Shown here piece by piece: positions 38,144 to 48,873 of a stretch of DNA of 64,000 nt. Below the pieces are notes generated by a model. The model saw nothing but the letters and a program-made list of their open reading frames with translations. It was not told where the DNA came from and did not search any database. A program made the translations under genes and the position numbers. This DNA is from Cyclina sinensis (lineage: Eukaryota > Mollusca > Bivalvia > Venerida > Veneridae), in contig JAAONU010000006.1 of the NCBI GenBank assembly GCA_012932295.1, positions 17,686,904-17,750,903 on the forward strand. Reading direction: 5' to 3'. Position 1 is the first letter of the stretch; each line of letters begins with the position of its first letter.

Positions 38144-38494
38144 CACGTGTACCAAAGTATCATCGATACCATAATAATTCTTCTATGCTTGAATATATCA
38201 AATAAGGTGTATCGTTGCACAATCAAATCGTTCTGTACCTCTTCATTAATGACAACGTCACACTGTTTATGGTCAGTATCTAGATACTCTTGATTAAGTG
38301 GATTAAATACTCCAGGAACATTATTTGTGTTGTTTGGTTCTGAGCTTTCATTTCTATCTGACTATCCAGGACCAACTTTCACCAAGACTTCTGTGTAGTT
38401 CTTGTTGTTCCACCAACAGGCTTTTTTGATAATCTGTTTAGCCTTCTCAATTTGTCCATTGGCGATCAACCAACGTAAAGATTCATCTGTAACC
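38144..38494 (-). CDS. SLC22 copy 1 exon 6 with in-frame TAG
   Basis: Acceptor tttattag|ggttac, donor acacgtg|gtaaga; 351 bp. Encodes VTDESLRWLIANGQIEKAK, the cytoplasmic loop, then YTLFDIFKHRRIIMVSMILW entering TM7. A TAG at 38364-38362 interrupts the loop (VKVGPG-stop-SDRNE), but the same frame is open for the remaining 72 codons and ends in a family-typical TM7, so the stop is a point lesion and not a wrong frame. Confidence 0.85.
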
Positions 38495-39490
38495 CTAATA
38501 AACATTGTACATTTCGATAAATGATTTAATAAATGCCTTTAACACGCTCCAAAAGGACGGACATACTAAGTATAAAGGTGTTGTATTGGTACTTTTAAAT
38601 GTGTGAGCATTATCTGCCTTCGCTTTTCTCTTGTCTAACATCTTTATTAAATCTGAATGTAAGGAAACAGCGAGACAATCTTTACTCCTACACTTGCTTT
38701 GTTTAAATATTCATGAAGATGCTTACTTATGCTGACCAAATATCTCGGAGAAAACCAAACCAACCTGTTCCAGTTTTTGACCTACCATCTCTGCTCAACA
38801 TGCCCAGCCTTTTTTTTTTCAAGCATAAAATATCTAGGCTTAGGTGTTCTAAACGTGCTAAGCATACAGACCATTAAACCCAACGAAATAAACAAAGTTA
38901 TACATCTCGGCTTCTTCAAAGGTGGAATGTAATCACACTGCATCTTGATACAGTACAACCCCTTTAAATCGGTCAATCTCCAGACCGGTCTTCCCTCTAA
39001 ATCTGCCAAATCGGCCTGTCCTAATATTGTTTTTACAGTTTACTCCCATGAAACTGGGTACCCCTCCATTCCGGATCTCTGACGACTTTTTAGACAAACG
39101 TTATTTTAAACGTAAATTTACTTTCAAAGTACTGGTCATGACTTCTACAGGCAAAAATATCGGCCATGCATCTTCTATGCTTCAACCTTGCCAAAAAATC
39201 AAGTTTTCTTGCAATTATCAATCTTATAATTTTCACATCATATGACGTCCTACGTTGATGACTTGCCAATTAAAATGTTAATGTTCATGGTATGCAAGAT
39301 ATATCTTAATTTTCAATAAAGATGAATAGAATGTTATTTTTTGGATAATTTACCTGATAGGTGCAGGTTTGTTGATTGGTTTCTTCTGATCATTTGTCCT
39401 TTGATTGAAAATAAGCGATTTATATTGCAAATAAAGACGACTTAATTGAAAAGGAAAGAAAACATTCATTGAATTGGTCTTGAAGGCGTA

Positions 39491-40795
39491 CGGAGTGTCC
39501 AAATATGAATGCATCTAGAACGTTATATTGTTCAATATTGCGAAACACACGAGGAAACGAAGGTTATCTAATAGATATACATGTTAGCTTTACATTGATA
39601 CCATATTCATTAAAATTTGTTCACTTTAGCTGTGTTTATAGCTCGTTATATATTGTCTTCTCGTATACTCTAATACAAAAATGGTTGGTAGAAGAGTATG
39701 CCAATGAAATACGGTCATATATTAAGAATCGTTGTCTCCTTGGCAGAGTGTAAAGACATTTTTGATGAAATCTGTTCTGTATATGGACAAAATGAAATGT
39801 CTTCTTCACCAGTTATTCGTTGGTTTAATAAATTCAAATGTGGGTTAGTTTCGACTGAAGATGCAACCTATGCTCGTCGACCTAAAACAGCAACGTCTGT
39901 CAGGATGGTTACTAAAGTGAAAGAAATAGTTAATACCGATGCAAGATACACCACTAGGGAAAATAGCTAGTATCATTGGCATCTCATTAAGAGCAGCTCA
40001 TACCATTCTCAAACGTGATTTGAAAATGAGAAAGATCTGTGCTAGATGTATTCCCCATTTGCTGACAGATGAGCAGGAAAAGGCTCGCGTGCAAAGCGCT
40101 AAGTTATTGCTTAAACCGTATCCAAATTACAATGCACGGTCTTTTGCAAATGTCGTCACTGGTGACGAAACATGGGTTCATTTTTATTAGCCAAAACGAA
40201 AACACCAAAACAAGATTTTGGCTACAAAGTCTGGCAAAAGACCATGCATTGCAAAAAGGACCGTCAGTATAAAGAAGGTAATGTATGCCATTTTCTTTAC
40301 AACTCAGGGTCCCGCCATTCAGGTTGCTGGACCTAAAGGCAAATCTGTTAATGCAAAATTTTACAAGACAAACGTTCTTCGAAAACTAAACAAATACTTT
40401 CGAAAACGAAGACCCGCAACAGGTTTGGCCAATGCGTCATCGCACAAGGCGACTATAGTGCAAGGATTTTTGAAGTGGCAAAAGTCGTTGTGCTCCCACA
40501 TCCTCCGTTTTCACCTGACCTTGCCCCTTGTGACTTCTTTTTGTTTCCAAAGCTAAAAAAATACCTTTCAGGTCGAAAATTTGTTCCGCGCAAACACCTT
40601 GGTTCTGCAGTATTCGTGTCTTCATAGTATACCTAAAATACTATGAAAATGCCTTCACACATTAGATACGAAGACTGAAACTTTATATATCTGTTGGAGG
40701 TGAATACTTTTAGGGAACAAAATAAAAAATTAAGTGAAATCTATGAAGAATCAAATTTTACGTGCTTAGATGCATTCATATTTGAGCACTCCTCG
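39491..40795 (+). mobile_element. Mariner element (1.3 kb), inactive, in SLC22 intron 5
   Basis: Inverted ends cggagtgtccaaatatgaat and (reversed) cgaggagtgctcaaatatga, each flanked by TA. The plus-strand transposase is broken by frameshifts and stops between about 39680 and 40626. It keeps the helix-turn-helix region, the first catalytic Asp (TGDETWVHFY) and the SPDLAPCDFFLFP block with the third. At the second catalytic position the usual HDNASSH reads LANASSH, so an Asp is missing. It lies antisense to the SLC22 gene. Confidence 0.85.
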
Positions 40796-41051
40796 TAGCA
40801 AATTTCAAGTTTGTCAATGTGATAATTCTAATGCATTATGAAGAACCTTAATAGCCTACTTATTTGTTTGTTTTTCTTTCTTTAAATAATGAGTATAGAC
40901 AACAGTCACTTCAGTTTCAAAGATTCTGTCAGAAAATACTTTAAACCGGATATCCCTTCAATGCGGACAAAAGGTTCCGTCCAAAGCTTGCCCGGTTTGT
41001 ACATTTTTTTCTGTAATTTGGTTGTTATAAAAAAGATCGAAACGAACTGAC

Positions 41052-41251
41052 CACAACTGCAGCACAGACCAAGAGCTACACATGGCGAATGTGATTTGCA
41101 GGTATTTCCAGGGGTAGTTTCTAAGTGCAAATGCTACTGGTGAAATAAGACAGCCGAAAGAAGTCCATGCAAGGAGTGCAGTAATTCCACTGTAGTGACG
41201 ATATTCAGTTGGGAGTATTTCCAAAGATAATGTTGTTCCTGCCAATAAACC
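41052..41251 (-). CDS. SLC22 copy 1 exon 5
   Basis: Acceptor gtcatcacag|ggttta, donor agttgtg|gtcagt; 200 bp, leaving phase 2. Encodes GLLAGTTLSLEILPTEYR, the family's TM4-5 loop region, then TM5 and TM6. The longer open frames here run past both splice sites. Confidence 0.85.
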
Positions 41252-41599
41252 CTGTGATGACGTACAAAATCGAATAAATAAGGAGTCATTCTTGATATAA
41301 CGGAATGAAAAGATGTGTCGAAAATTTGACAATGGTGTCAAGGAAATGGCTTAGATTTTACTTTGCCCGTTTAGAAAAGGTTTGAAAAGAAATTTTTAAA
41401 AATTAAAAAGCTAAAAGTAAAGCCATAATACTAAATGCCATGACTTAGCTGTTTTCGCTTTTGATCTCTCTCTAAAATGTTACTCAAAAACCTTCCCTAA
41501 AAGAACATTAGTTTTGATTAAAATGTTGAAAGGTTTGTAAAACATATATCAATTTTACAGAAAGCTTCAGTTACATTTGGAGCTAGACTATTAATTTAC

Positions 41600-41730
41600 C
41601 TGTTGGAAGAAACCAGTCAATAGTCTATGTATTACAAACGCTGTGTAGTTTTTACTGAAAGACAGACCAAGTGATACTGCGAACAGAAGAACGTGACTTA
41701 TCACCATGACTGGTTTTCTACCGAACCGAT
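41600..41730 (-). CDS. SLC22 copy 1 exon 4
   Basis: Acceptor gttttcag|atcgg, donor ccaacag|gtaaat; 131 bp. Encodes DRFGRKPVMVISH (the MFS loop 2-3 motif) and the next two membrane segments, ending LTGFFQQ. Confidence 0.85.
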
Positions 41731-42599
41731 CTGAAAACAGACAGTAATACTGAATAGGGATGGTATTTTTGCTTTAATTTTGTAGGTTTGAAATACTAAT
41801 AAGCGCCAAATACATAGCATATGTCCGAAGGCAGTGGCAGAAGGTGTTAAATAGAGATGGCAATTTATTTAACATGTTTTCACGGACTTTTTATTGCTTC
41901 TGTTCTTGTTTACCTTTTCTTCTAGACGTATCTTCTAGGTATAAGTGCGACACATCAAGTTCACTATGACAAAATAATCGTTCTAACGAAAATTTAATCA
42001 TTACGGGGATTCTAGGGGTTTGCGGCATTAGGCTTTAACAACTTTTTATCTGTGAAACCTTTAAAATAAGGATATGTATTCAATTAAAGAAAATGAAATC
42101 TAGAAATTATTTAATAATAGCATTTCATTTACAGATCAAACGTATCAAAGAAACCATCCGTCGTAGGGTCAGCGCACGTAATTAGTGACATATATATGTT
42201 TTCGTGAACCACTATCTATAATTCATAGTAGCTACTTTATTCTATAGTCGATTAGTCGCTATAATGTAATGACGTTACTTCCCACGTCTTAACAACATTT
42301 CAACCAAAAATTGACGTCTTTAGCTATTGTTGATTTGATACAGAAAATGTAACCTGGCTGACAAGTAGACCGAAAACATTTACGTCGACGGGTGATATGG
42401 GATTGTGGAGTATGGATAAAGTTTTGTGTAGATTTAGGAAAATCACCTGCAGAGACTCTAAAAATGATACAGGCATTGAACACGCTATTATGCATCAAAG
42501 AAATTTGTGTATGAACGGCACGCAAGGTTTAGAAATTGAAGGAAATCGATTGAAGACGACGAAACGGCAGATCGCCTTCAGAAGTGCTAACATAAAAAG

Positions 42600-42760
42600 G
42601 AACTGTTGAATGAAGATAGATGTTTGTTTATAAGGCAGATTTCAGATTTGGTTTATCATTATCAACGACGTACCAGAAATTTACTGAAGAAGTGAATTTG
42701 TCAAAGGTTTGTGCTCGATGCGTTCCCCGCCTGCGAAAAACGATTTATACTTTTAAGGTC
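42600..42760 (+). mobile_element. Mariner transposase scrap
   Basis: A short frame encodes NLSKVCARCVPRLRK, matching the K(I/V)CAR-x-(V/I)P-x-L segment of mariner-type transposases (compare KICARCIPHLL in the larger mariner near 40030-40060). No ends can be placed. Confidence 0.45.
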
Positions 42761-42990
42761 ATTATGATGTGTTGTCGTGCGCCGGGCGGGCGTTGTACAG
42801 TGGTAGTTTTTTTGTATTTTCATGTATGTTCATAATTTATTTGTACAAATATCAAATTTACATTATATAAGACGAAAACTCTCGTTTTCATGTGATACGG
42901 ATGATTTTAACATATATGTAGTATTTATTCTGTTACGTCTAAATTCTGCGAACTTTTCGAACAGCTCTCGTAAGATAACATTAGTATTAC

Positions 42991-43090
42991 CTGACAATGT
43001 TGGGAAGATGAATGTTCCAATCATCATGCCAACAAGATAAAGCACTTGTGTTAGCTCCGCTAGCTCTTCCTTATCACATACCAAATCCCA
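42991..43090 (-). CDS. SLC22 copy 1 exon 3 (non-canonical acceptor)
   Basis: 100 bp encoding WDLVCDKEELAEL and TM2 (QVLYLVGMMIGTFIFPTLS). The upstream border reads tttttgcaa|tggg, AA where AG is expected; the pseudogene copy has tttttgcag|tggg. Donor tgtcag|gtaata is normal. An in-frame AG 30 bases upstream (aaaaag|atc) could serve and would add ten codons, but it follows a C-run and an A-run rather than a mixed pyrimidine tract. Confidence 0.8.
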
Positions 43091-44715
43091 TTGCAAAAAG
43101 GAGGTTTTTATATAAAAGATCTTTTTTTTTTTGGGGGGGGGTGGGTCAGATCGTCACTCTTTTAAAGTATTAAAGTTTCTCAGTGTAGTGTTACGATAGT
43201 GATTCAGTTGATCCATTTTTTCTACACGCCTGTCGACAAGAAATATTAGGATTGTCGACGAGATATATAACATTAATAACTGACAAACATTGACATAATA
43301 ACAGATGCAAAAAAAAAAACTGTAACAAGTTCAAGGTGTATTCAGATCTAAAAGAATGCGGCCTGAAAATATCATGAAGTAGCGTTTTTGCCAACAGCAG
43401 TGCCATATTAGATCCAGCACAACAAATAGCACATGACTCTGGATATTTGCACACAACCATTATTATATGTTTCCTCGTAAAAAGTACATTTTTCTACTGT
43501 ATGTTAATGACTACCCAGTCAAAACGAGATTACTCTATACAACAGGATTTTGGTCGATTTGACGATTTGCCGGTTTATTATTTAACTACGTGTAAACCTA
43601 TGTCAAACGAGATCCTCTGAATTTTTCTCATCAACATTTTTTATGCTTTTGTCATAGGTTGCAAAAATTTAATATAATAAAGAAGATCTCTGTGTCTAAT
43701 AACAAAAGAAATTATTTGTACTTTGACCCCTATATTAATAAGTGAATGTTTTTCTTTTATTATAGTCGCGTAGCAGATGTAGAACAGTAATGTATGTAGT
43801 ATTCCTTTGTCGATTAGTGTACACGTACTTCTGAACGACCACTAGCACTCATTCTATACAAACGTCATATTTTCAAAACAAACGAACGCAATATTTTGTG
43901 CTGACACAATATTTCACATTTCTGTTAGCATATTTACATATATCTACATGGAATTATTTCTCATGCTTTAACTATTAACTATTATTATTTAAAAGATCCG
44001 TTGTATTTTGTTTTACACGAAATATTGATCAGAGTTTTGACGTGATTTCAATGTCAGTAGAAAGTATATGCATCGTGACAACATTATTTTGCTAGTTGTT
44101 CTACGTAAATTTGCACTACTTGTATCTGCAATGCAGTATTATTGCTAATGCTATTTGTTTTATAATGTTATATCTTTTTCAGTTTATCTCAGAGGGAATA
44201 CACTAAACAGCAACATCTGAAATGTCTTTCATTGTTGTTGTTCTTAACCCTATGACCAAAAAAACTGCCTGCGGATAGCCGGTGACAAATGGCGCCAAAC
44301 TCGATGTACCTTGTCTCAACTGATTTGTGGAAATACAGCAGATGCAGGATGATCTATACTCGAGATACCCTCAACATTTACCGTATCAAATGGCCAAAAT
44401 GTATTTCAGTTCTGCAGAATTTTCGACTTTACAGATACCCGGGTTTTGGAACTTTATTATATTAGCGTGCATGCATAATATAAGAAATAAGGGCCCATAT
44501 TATAACAATAGAAATTCATCACCGCCAGAAATCTTCAGGGTGATTCGACGCTGGATTTGTATTAACTGTATTTAACATACATGTAACGGCTTTCGACCTG
44601 CAAATGTAGATATTTTAGACATTTTACTTGCTAATGTGAGCAGAAATGTCCCTGCTCGTTCGTTGTTCACGAGGTCGCCATGACGAATAAAGCTTATAAG
44701 ATTTATTGCTATTTA
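43091..44715. other. Part of SLC22 intron 2, unassigned
   Basis: No element recognised apart from a T-run followed by a G-run (about 43120-43143). The open frames at 43191-43460 and 44327-44575 have no recognisable domain. Confidence 0.45.
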
Positions 44716-47193
44716 CACGGTGCCGATACCACGTGACTTCGATGGATATGTGTGGGTGTACAAAATGTAAACAAAACGTCGATTGAGGTAACATTTTTTA
44801 CGATATTTTTTTTAAATACATCATAATTTTTCATCGGATAGAGTTGAGGGCCCGCTCCCTTTGGTAACACAAACTGTCCCCAAATGTTTCTCGCAAATAT
44901 TTTGTAGTTTTTTAATAAAGTGAAACGGCGCGTTTTAAAATGCTAAAATTGCGATGATATGTGTGGAAGCATATCTTAAAAACGATGCTAAATCCACCTT
45001 TATAGCTTGTTTAAGAAACCTATTATATGACCGGAGCGAACAATATTTGATACAGAATAAACATTGTGTGTGGAATGAATTTAATTCAACAAGTGAACAC
45101 AATAATGCCAAATAATTCAAAAGAGATATGTGTGGAATAGGATTTTAAAATGATATGTGTGGAAGCAATATTTCAACGTAACCACTATCAACATGGTTTT
45201 CGGCAAGAAAAACATTGTTGCACAACATCAAGTCGGCGCAGAAGATTCTGAAGACGCGAACATATCGGATTCATGAAATTTTACACATACAGACTATTTA
45301 AATAACTGAAGAATCGTTAGTGCATTTAATAGATTATCTGTGAGTGGAATTCGTACTCATGCCGCCTCGATCATAGGTCGTATTTTAAGGGATCGAGTAT
45401 TAAGAAAATGTTGATCATTATCAAACATGATCATTTTCATTTTCATACCAATGAAGCATTTCATCAGCTCTTCAGGTTGAGAAAATCTTCGGCTTTTTCC
45501 GATTCAAAGATTTCCGGCGAAGTTATGGGCCTTTGTATCTCCGAAAGTGAACACGTATTGGCATATCTCTAAAACAGCTAGTCTAATTAAAAAAACTTCA
45601 CAGGAATGACTTAAGCAAGTACAGATACAAATTTAGCTGATTTGCTCCAGTCGGCAGAATTTTAGAGGGTTTATTCACCTTGATTGGTCAAAATTTGAAC
45701 ACACATGGGCATATCTCAATTACCACTTGTCTGATTGTGACAAAACTTTACATGCATTCTTGTTAGTAAGTGTAGTTACAAGTATGGTTGGTTTGTTCCG
45801 GACCGCCAATTTAAGTGGAAGGAGGTGCCTCCATTTGTTCAGAATTGATTTCATATTGGTATATTTCCCTAATCACGTTTCTGATTTTGAAAAATCTTCA
45901 CCGAAATGATTTTTAGCAAAAGTATCTATAAGTTACGTTGATGTGATCCGGTTGGCTGTTTTAGTGGAGTTATGGGCCTTTATTTGTCACAATTGGAACT
46001 GATAATTATGAGCAGATCTCCTTAACCCTTTGTCTGATTTTGACAAAATTTAAGATAAGTAAGTGTTAGCTAGTGTAGTTTTAAGTTTTAAAGATGTGTT
46101 ATAGTGATATTAATCAGATTATAAAAAGATTTTCTCAACTTGGTAATAAAGGTAATATTACTGTAGTAAACAATATCTTGGGATTGTAGGGGAGACATAA
46201 TGAGAAAGACACACCTACAACGCACGCACTAACAGAATTATACAGTTTTTCCGTGCAACAATTTTTATGTTATTATGCTGTTAAACGATTCTATCAGTCG
46301 GTGCTCAGACTATATTTGATATTATTAAAAGTATAACAAAAATCGTGTACAAGTTGTTATTGACAATTAATCTTTCCTTATTATCATGTCGTTTCACTGA
46401 ACAGAAATAACTAAAATAAAAACTTAGGTATTAACCTGAAGAGCTGATGAAATGCTTCATCGGTATGAAAATGAAAATGATCATGTTTGATAATGATCAA
46501 CATTTTCTTAATACGCGATCCCTTAAAATACGACCTATGATCGAGGCGGCATGAGTACGAATTCCACTCACAGATAATCTATTAAATGCACTAACGATTC
46601 TTCAGTTATTTAAATAGTCTGTATGTGTAAAATTTCATGATCCGATATGTTCGCGTCTTCAGAATCTTCTGCGCCGACTTGATGTTGTGCAACAATGTTT
46701 TTCTTGCCGAAAACCATGTTGATAGTGGTTACGTTGAAATATTGCTTCCACACATATCATTTTAAAAACCTATTCCACACATATCTCTTTTGAATTATTT
46801 GGCATTATTTTGTTCACATGTTGGATTAAATGCATTCCACACACAATGTTTATTCTGTATCAAATATTGTTCGCTCCGGTCATATAATAGGTTTCTTAAA
46901 CAAACTATAAAGGTGGATTTAGCATCGTTTTTAAGATATGCTTCCACACATATCATCGCAATTTTAGCATTTTAAAACGCGCCGTTTCACTTTATTAAAA
47001 AACTACAAAATATTTGCGAGAAACATTTGGGGACAGTTTGTGTTACCAAAGGGAGCGGGCCCTCAACTCTATCCGATGAAAAATTATGATGTATTTAAAA
47101 AAATATCGTAAAAAATGTTACCTCAATCGACGTTTTGTTTACATTTTGTACACCCACACATATCCATCGAAGTCACGTGGTATCGGCACCGTG
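44716..47193. mobile_element. 2.48-kb foldback transposon in SLC22 intron 2
   Basis: Two near-identical inverted arms (about 44716-45480 and 46431-47193, about 765 bp each) flank a 950-bp core. Termini read cacggtgccgatacc. The flanking ttta at 44712-44715 and 47194-47197 looks like a 4-bp target duplication. Each arm holds four copies of gatatgtgtgg (44745, 44956, 45125, 45152) or its complement (46748, 46775, 46944, 47154) in mirrored positions. The 61-codon open frames in each arm are mirror copies, not genes. The core has diverged units around gttatgggcctttatttgtc and gattttgacaaaa. CAC termini with a 4-bp duplication recall the CACTA/Chapaev group, an inference only. Confidence 0.85.
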
Positions 47194-47516
47194 TTTAGAA
47201 GGCCACGTGACATGTTACATGTATATCACTGCAAAACAATAACTAATTGTGGAATATTGATTGAAAATTCAAGATGATCTCGGCAGATATACGACGGATC
47301 AAATTTAACTGAAGTTTTTTTAGCACAAACCTCACCGGTAAACATAACTTTTTAAAAACGAAAGTTTATTTGAAGGCTTTAGAAATATCCAGCTTTTTTG
47401 GCCGCTCGTCATCTCTGCCCTTCTGAGATCCTTAGATGAATTATACCACACACCTTATATAACTATTTCGTGATGTACCTTATTTTCAGTCTGTTAAGTG
47501 AACATTGGTTGCTTAC

Positions 47517-47713
47517 CTGGGTTGTGAAAGACTGGTCCGCAGGTGTGTCGTAGTCCCAACCGTTTACACATGACGTTGACGTCACGATGCCGCCATGTGT
47601 TGAGTTTTCATACGTCAATATTTCACATTCCTTATATATATTTTTCATATTGGAAAGGTTTCTCAGTAGGGTATCATTTGGGAACGGATTGCAGCGAAAG
47701 CCAGGCCGATAAC
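47517..47713 (-). CDS. SLC22 copy 1 exon 2
   Basis: Acceptor cattgcaag|gttatc, donor acccag|gtaagc; 197 bp. Encodes the large extracellular loop after TM1, with YRPGFRCNPF and CVNGWDYDTP, and ends just before the conserved W-D-L-V-C-D. Confidence 0.85.
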
Positions 47714-48167
47714 CTTGCAATGTAAAATTTTAAAAACAAATAAAATAAAATTCGATGCCGAAGTATTTCCTCTTATCTTGATTTCATATATCACATCCAT
47801 TTTCAAAATGAAACTACAATTGTAGCACATTTACTTCGTAAAATCTTTATGTCAACACAGGTCAGATTGAAACAATAACTCAGCAGGGGACTTTATCTGA
47901 TGTCTAACATATCTCTCACCTAATGATGTTTATGTTTACCTGTTATAACTGTTATTAAAAAAATATTCTGTACAGAGGTTAATAATATCCATTTTTATTT
48001 TGAGTAAAAATCAAAAGTTAGGAAATCGTTGAAATAGCATTAGTGTCAAATGTGAAACAGAACATGCAAAATTATACAAATAAAGCAATTCGAACGACTT
48101 AATTGCCTCAGTTTAAAGTTCCATAATAATGCTATGATAAATGAATAATGAAAGGCAATAAACTCAC

Positions 48168-48300
48168 CTATGAAGACAATGTTAAGTGTCTGGAACGACC
48201 ATGCGATCAGAGACAAAAGGTAGGAAGTTATCTGCATCCATTGATATTTTCCAAGTGGGCCCAGCGTCCTCCAAATATGATCCACATTTACGTTTTGCAT
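48168..48300 (-). CDS. SLC22 copy 1 exon 1
   Basis: ATG at 48300 (cataATGCAA) chosen because the pseudogene copy starts at the same place and because it precedes the family's N-terminal GPLGKYQW motif and TM1. Donor ttcatag|gtgagt. 133 bp. An in-frame upstream ATG (48408) gives a non-family extension. Confidence 0.85.
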
Positions 48301-48560
48301 TATGCGTCCTCTGAAAAATAAACTATGAAAGTCTTCCGATAGAAATGTTTCCGAATGATAAATGACCTTGAAAGAAGAGCATCTCTGGGTGAAAACATGT
48401 CGCGACAAAAGAAGAAGTTTTGCGAGTGCAAATATAACTTAATGTACTTGCTTCATGTTAGTGAATTGTATTTGCGACATGTAACATGAAGCCGTCAAGC
48501 TGACTAATCTGGAAATTAATTTCATCTTTGGTAGTCTACTTCATATTTCATAAGACTGTA
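48301..48560 (-). promoter_or_regulatory. 5' flank of SLC22 copy 1
   Basis: Aligns patchily with 27162-27480 upstream of SLC22 copy 2, so the duplication included upstream DNA. A promoter probably lies here or just beyond, but no core motif can be assigned. Confidence 0.4.
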
Positions 48561-48597
48561 AAGCTATGGCACTTGCTGTGGCAATATTTCAAGTGGG

Positions 48598-48655
48598 GTT
48601 TTTTTTGTTTTTAGGGGGGGGGTTTGTTTTGTTTTTTAGCGGGGGGGGGGGGAGT
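48598..48655. repeat. G-run tract
   Basis: Two runs of about 9 and 12 Gs separated by T-rich sequence. Could form a G-quadruplex and is prone to assembly error. The open frame across it is low complexity. Confidence 0.8.
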
Positions 48656-48819
48656 TGTTTGTTGATTTTGTATTTTGTCTGTGTGTTTTTGTTTCCTGCG
48701 TTTCAGAAAGGGTCATTAATGAACCTTTTGGAGTACGTTCTCTATGGTTTTCGTAAATGTGTACTATTAATCGATATAAGAGGCAATGACTTTTATAAAA
48801 TTCGACTTAATTAGGAAGT

Positions 48820-48873
48820 AGATTTTTCGTTTGAGTGATATACCGTCGAATATACCACTCAAACGAAAAATCT
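48820..48873. repeat. 54-bp near-perfect hairpin
   Basis: agatttttcgtttgagtgat and its inverted match atcactcaaacgaaaaatct (one mismatch) close around an 8-base loop, ccgtcgaa. Could be a tiny MITE, a miRNA-like hairpin or a regulatory palindrome. Confidence 0.8.

Larger units (their letters stand above)
30828..48300 (-). pseudogene. SLC22-family organic ion transporter (copy 1), full-length but with two lesions
   Basis: Eleven minus-strand blocks (48300-48168, 47713-47517, 43090-42991, 41730-41600, 41251-41052, 38494-38144, 37091-36957, 36660-36575, 34671-34551, 34307-34235, 31067-30828) join phase by phase to 1767 nt, 588 codons plus TAA; typical SLC22 length is about 540-560. Hallmarks: GPLGKYQ at the N-terminus; a Cys-containing extracellular loop; W-D-L-V-C-D before TM2; the MFS motif SDRFGRKP; DESLRWL after TM6; RIGRK after TM8; PETNGVELPTTIEE after TM12. 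SLC22 proteins move organic cations, anions, carnitine or urate across the plasma membrane; the substrate is unknown here. Lesions: TAG at codon 298 (38362-38364) and AA instead of AG before exon 3. Everything else is open, so this is a very young or polymorphic pseudogene, a gene rescued after transcription, or contains assembly errors. Confidence 0.85.

Noticed and set aside
38729..39245. Coding frames between SLC22 exon 6 and the mariner
   Set aside because: They fall in an intron. cagtacaacccctttaaatc near 38948 looks like one end of another pogo-like element, but no second end was found.
44935..46975. Pair of matching 61-codon frames on opposite strands
   Set aside because: Mirror images created by the arms of the foldback element.
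48566..48814. 82-codon frame across the G-runs
   Set aside because: Glycine-rich stretches come from poly-G tracts, with no domain.
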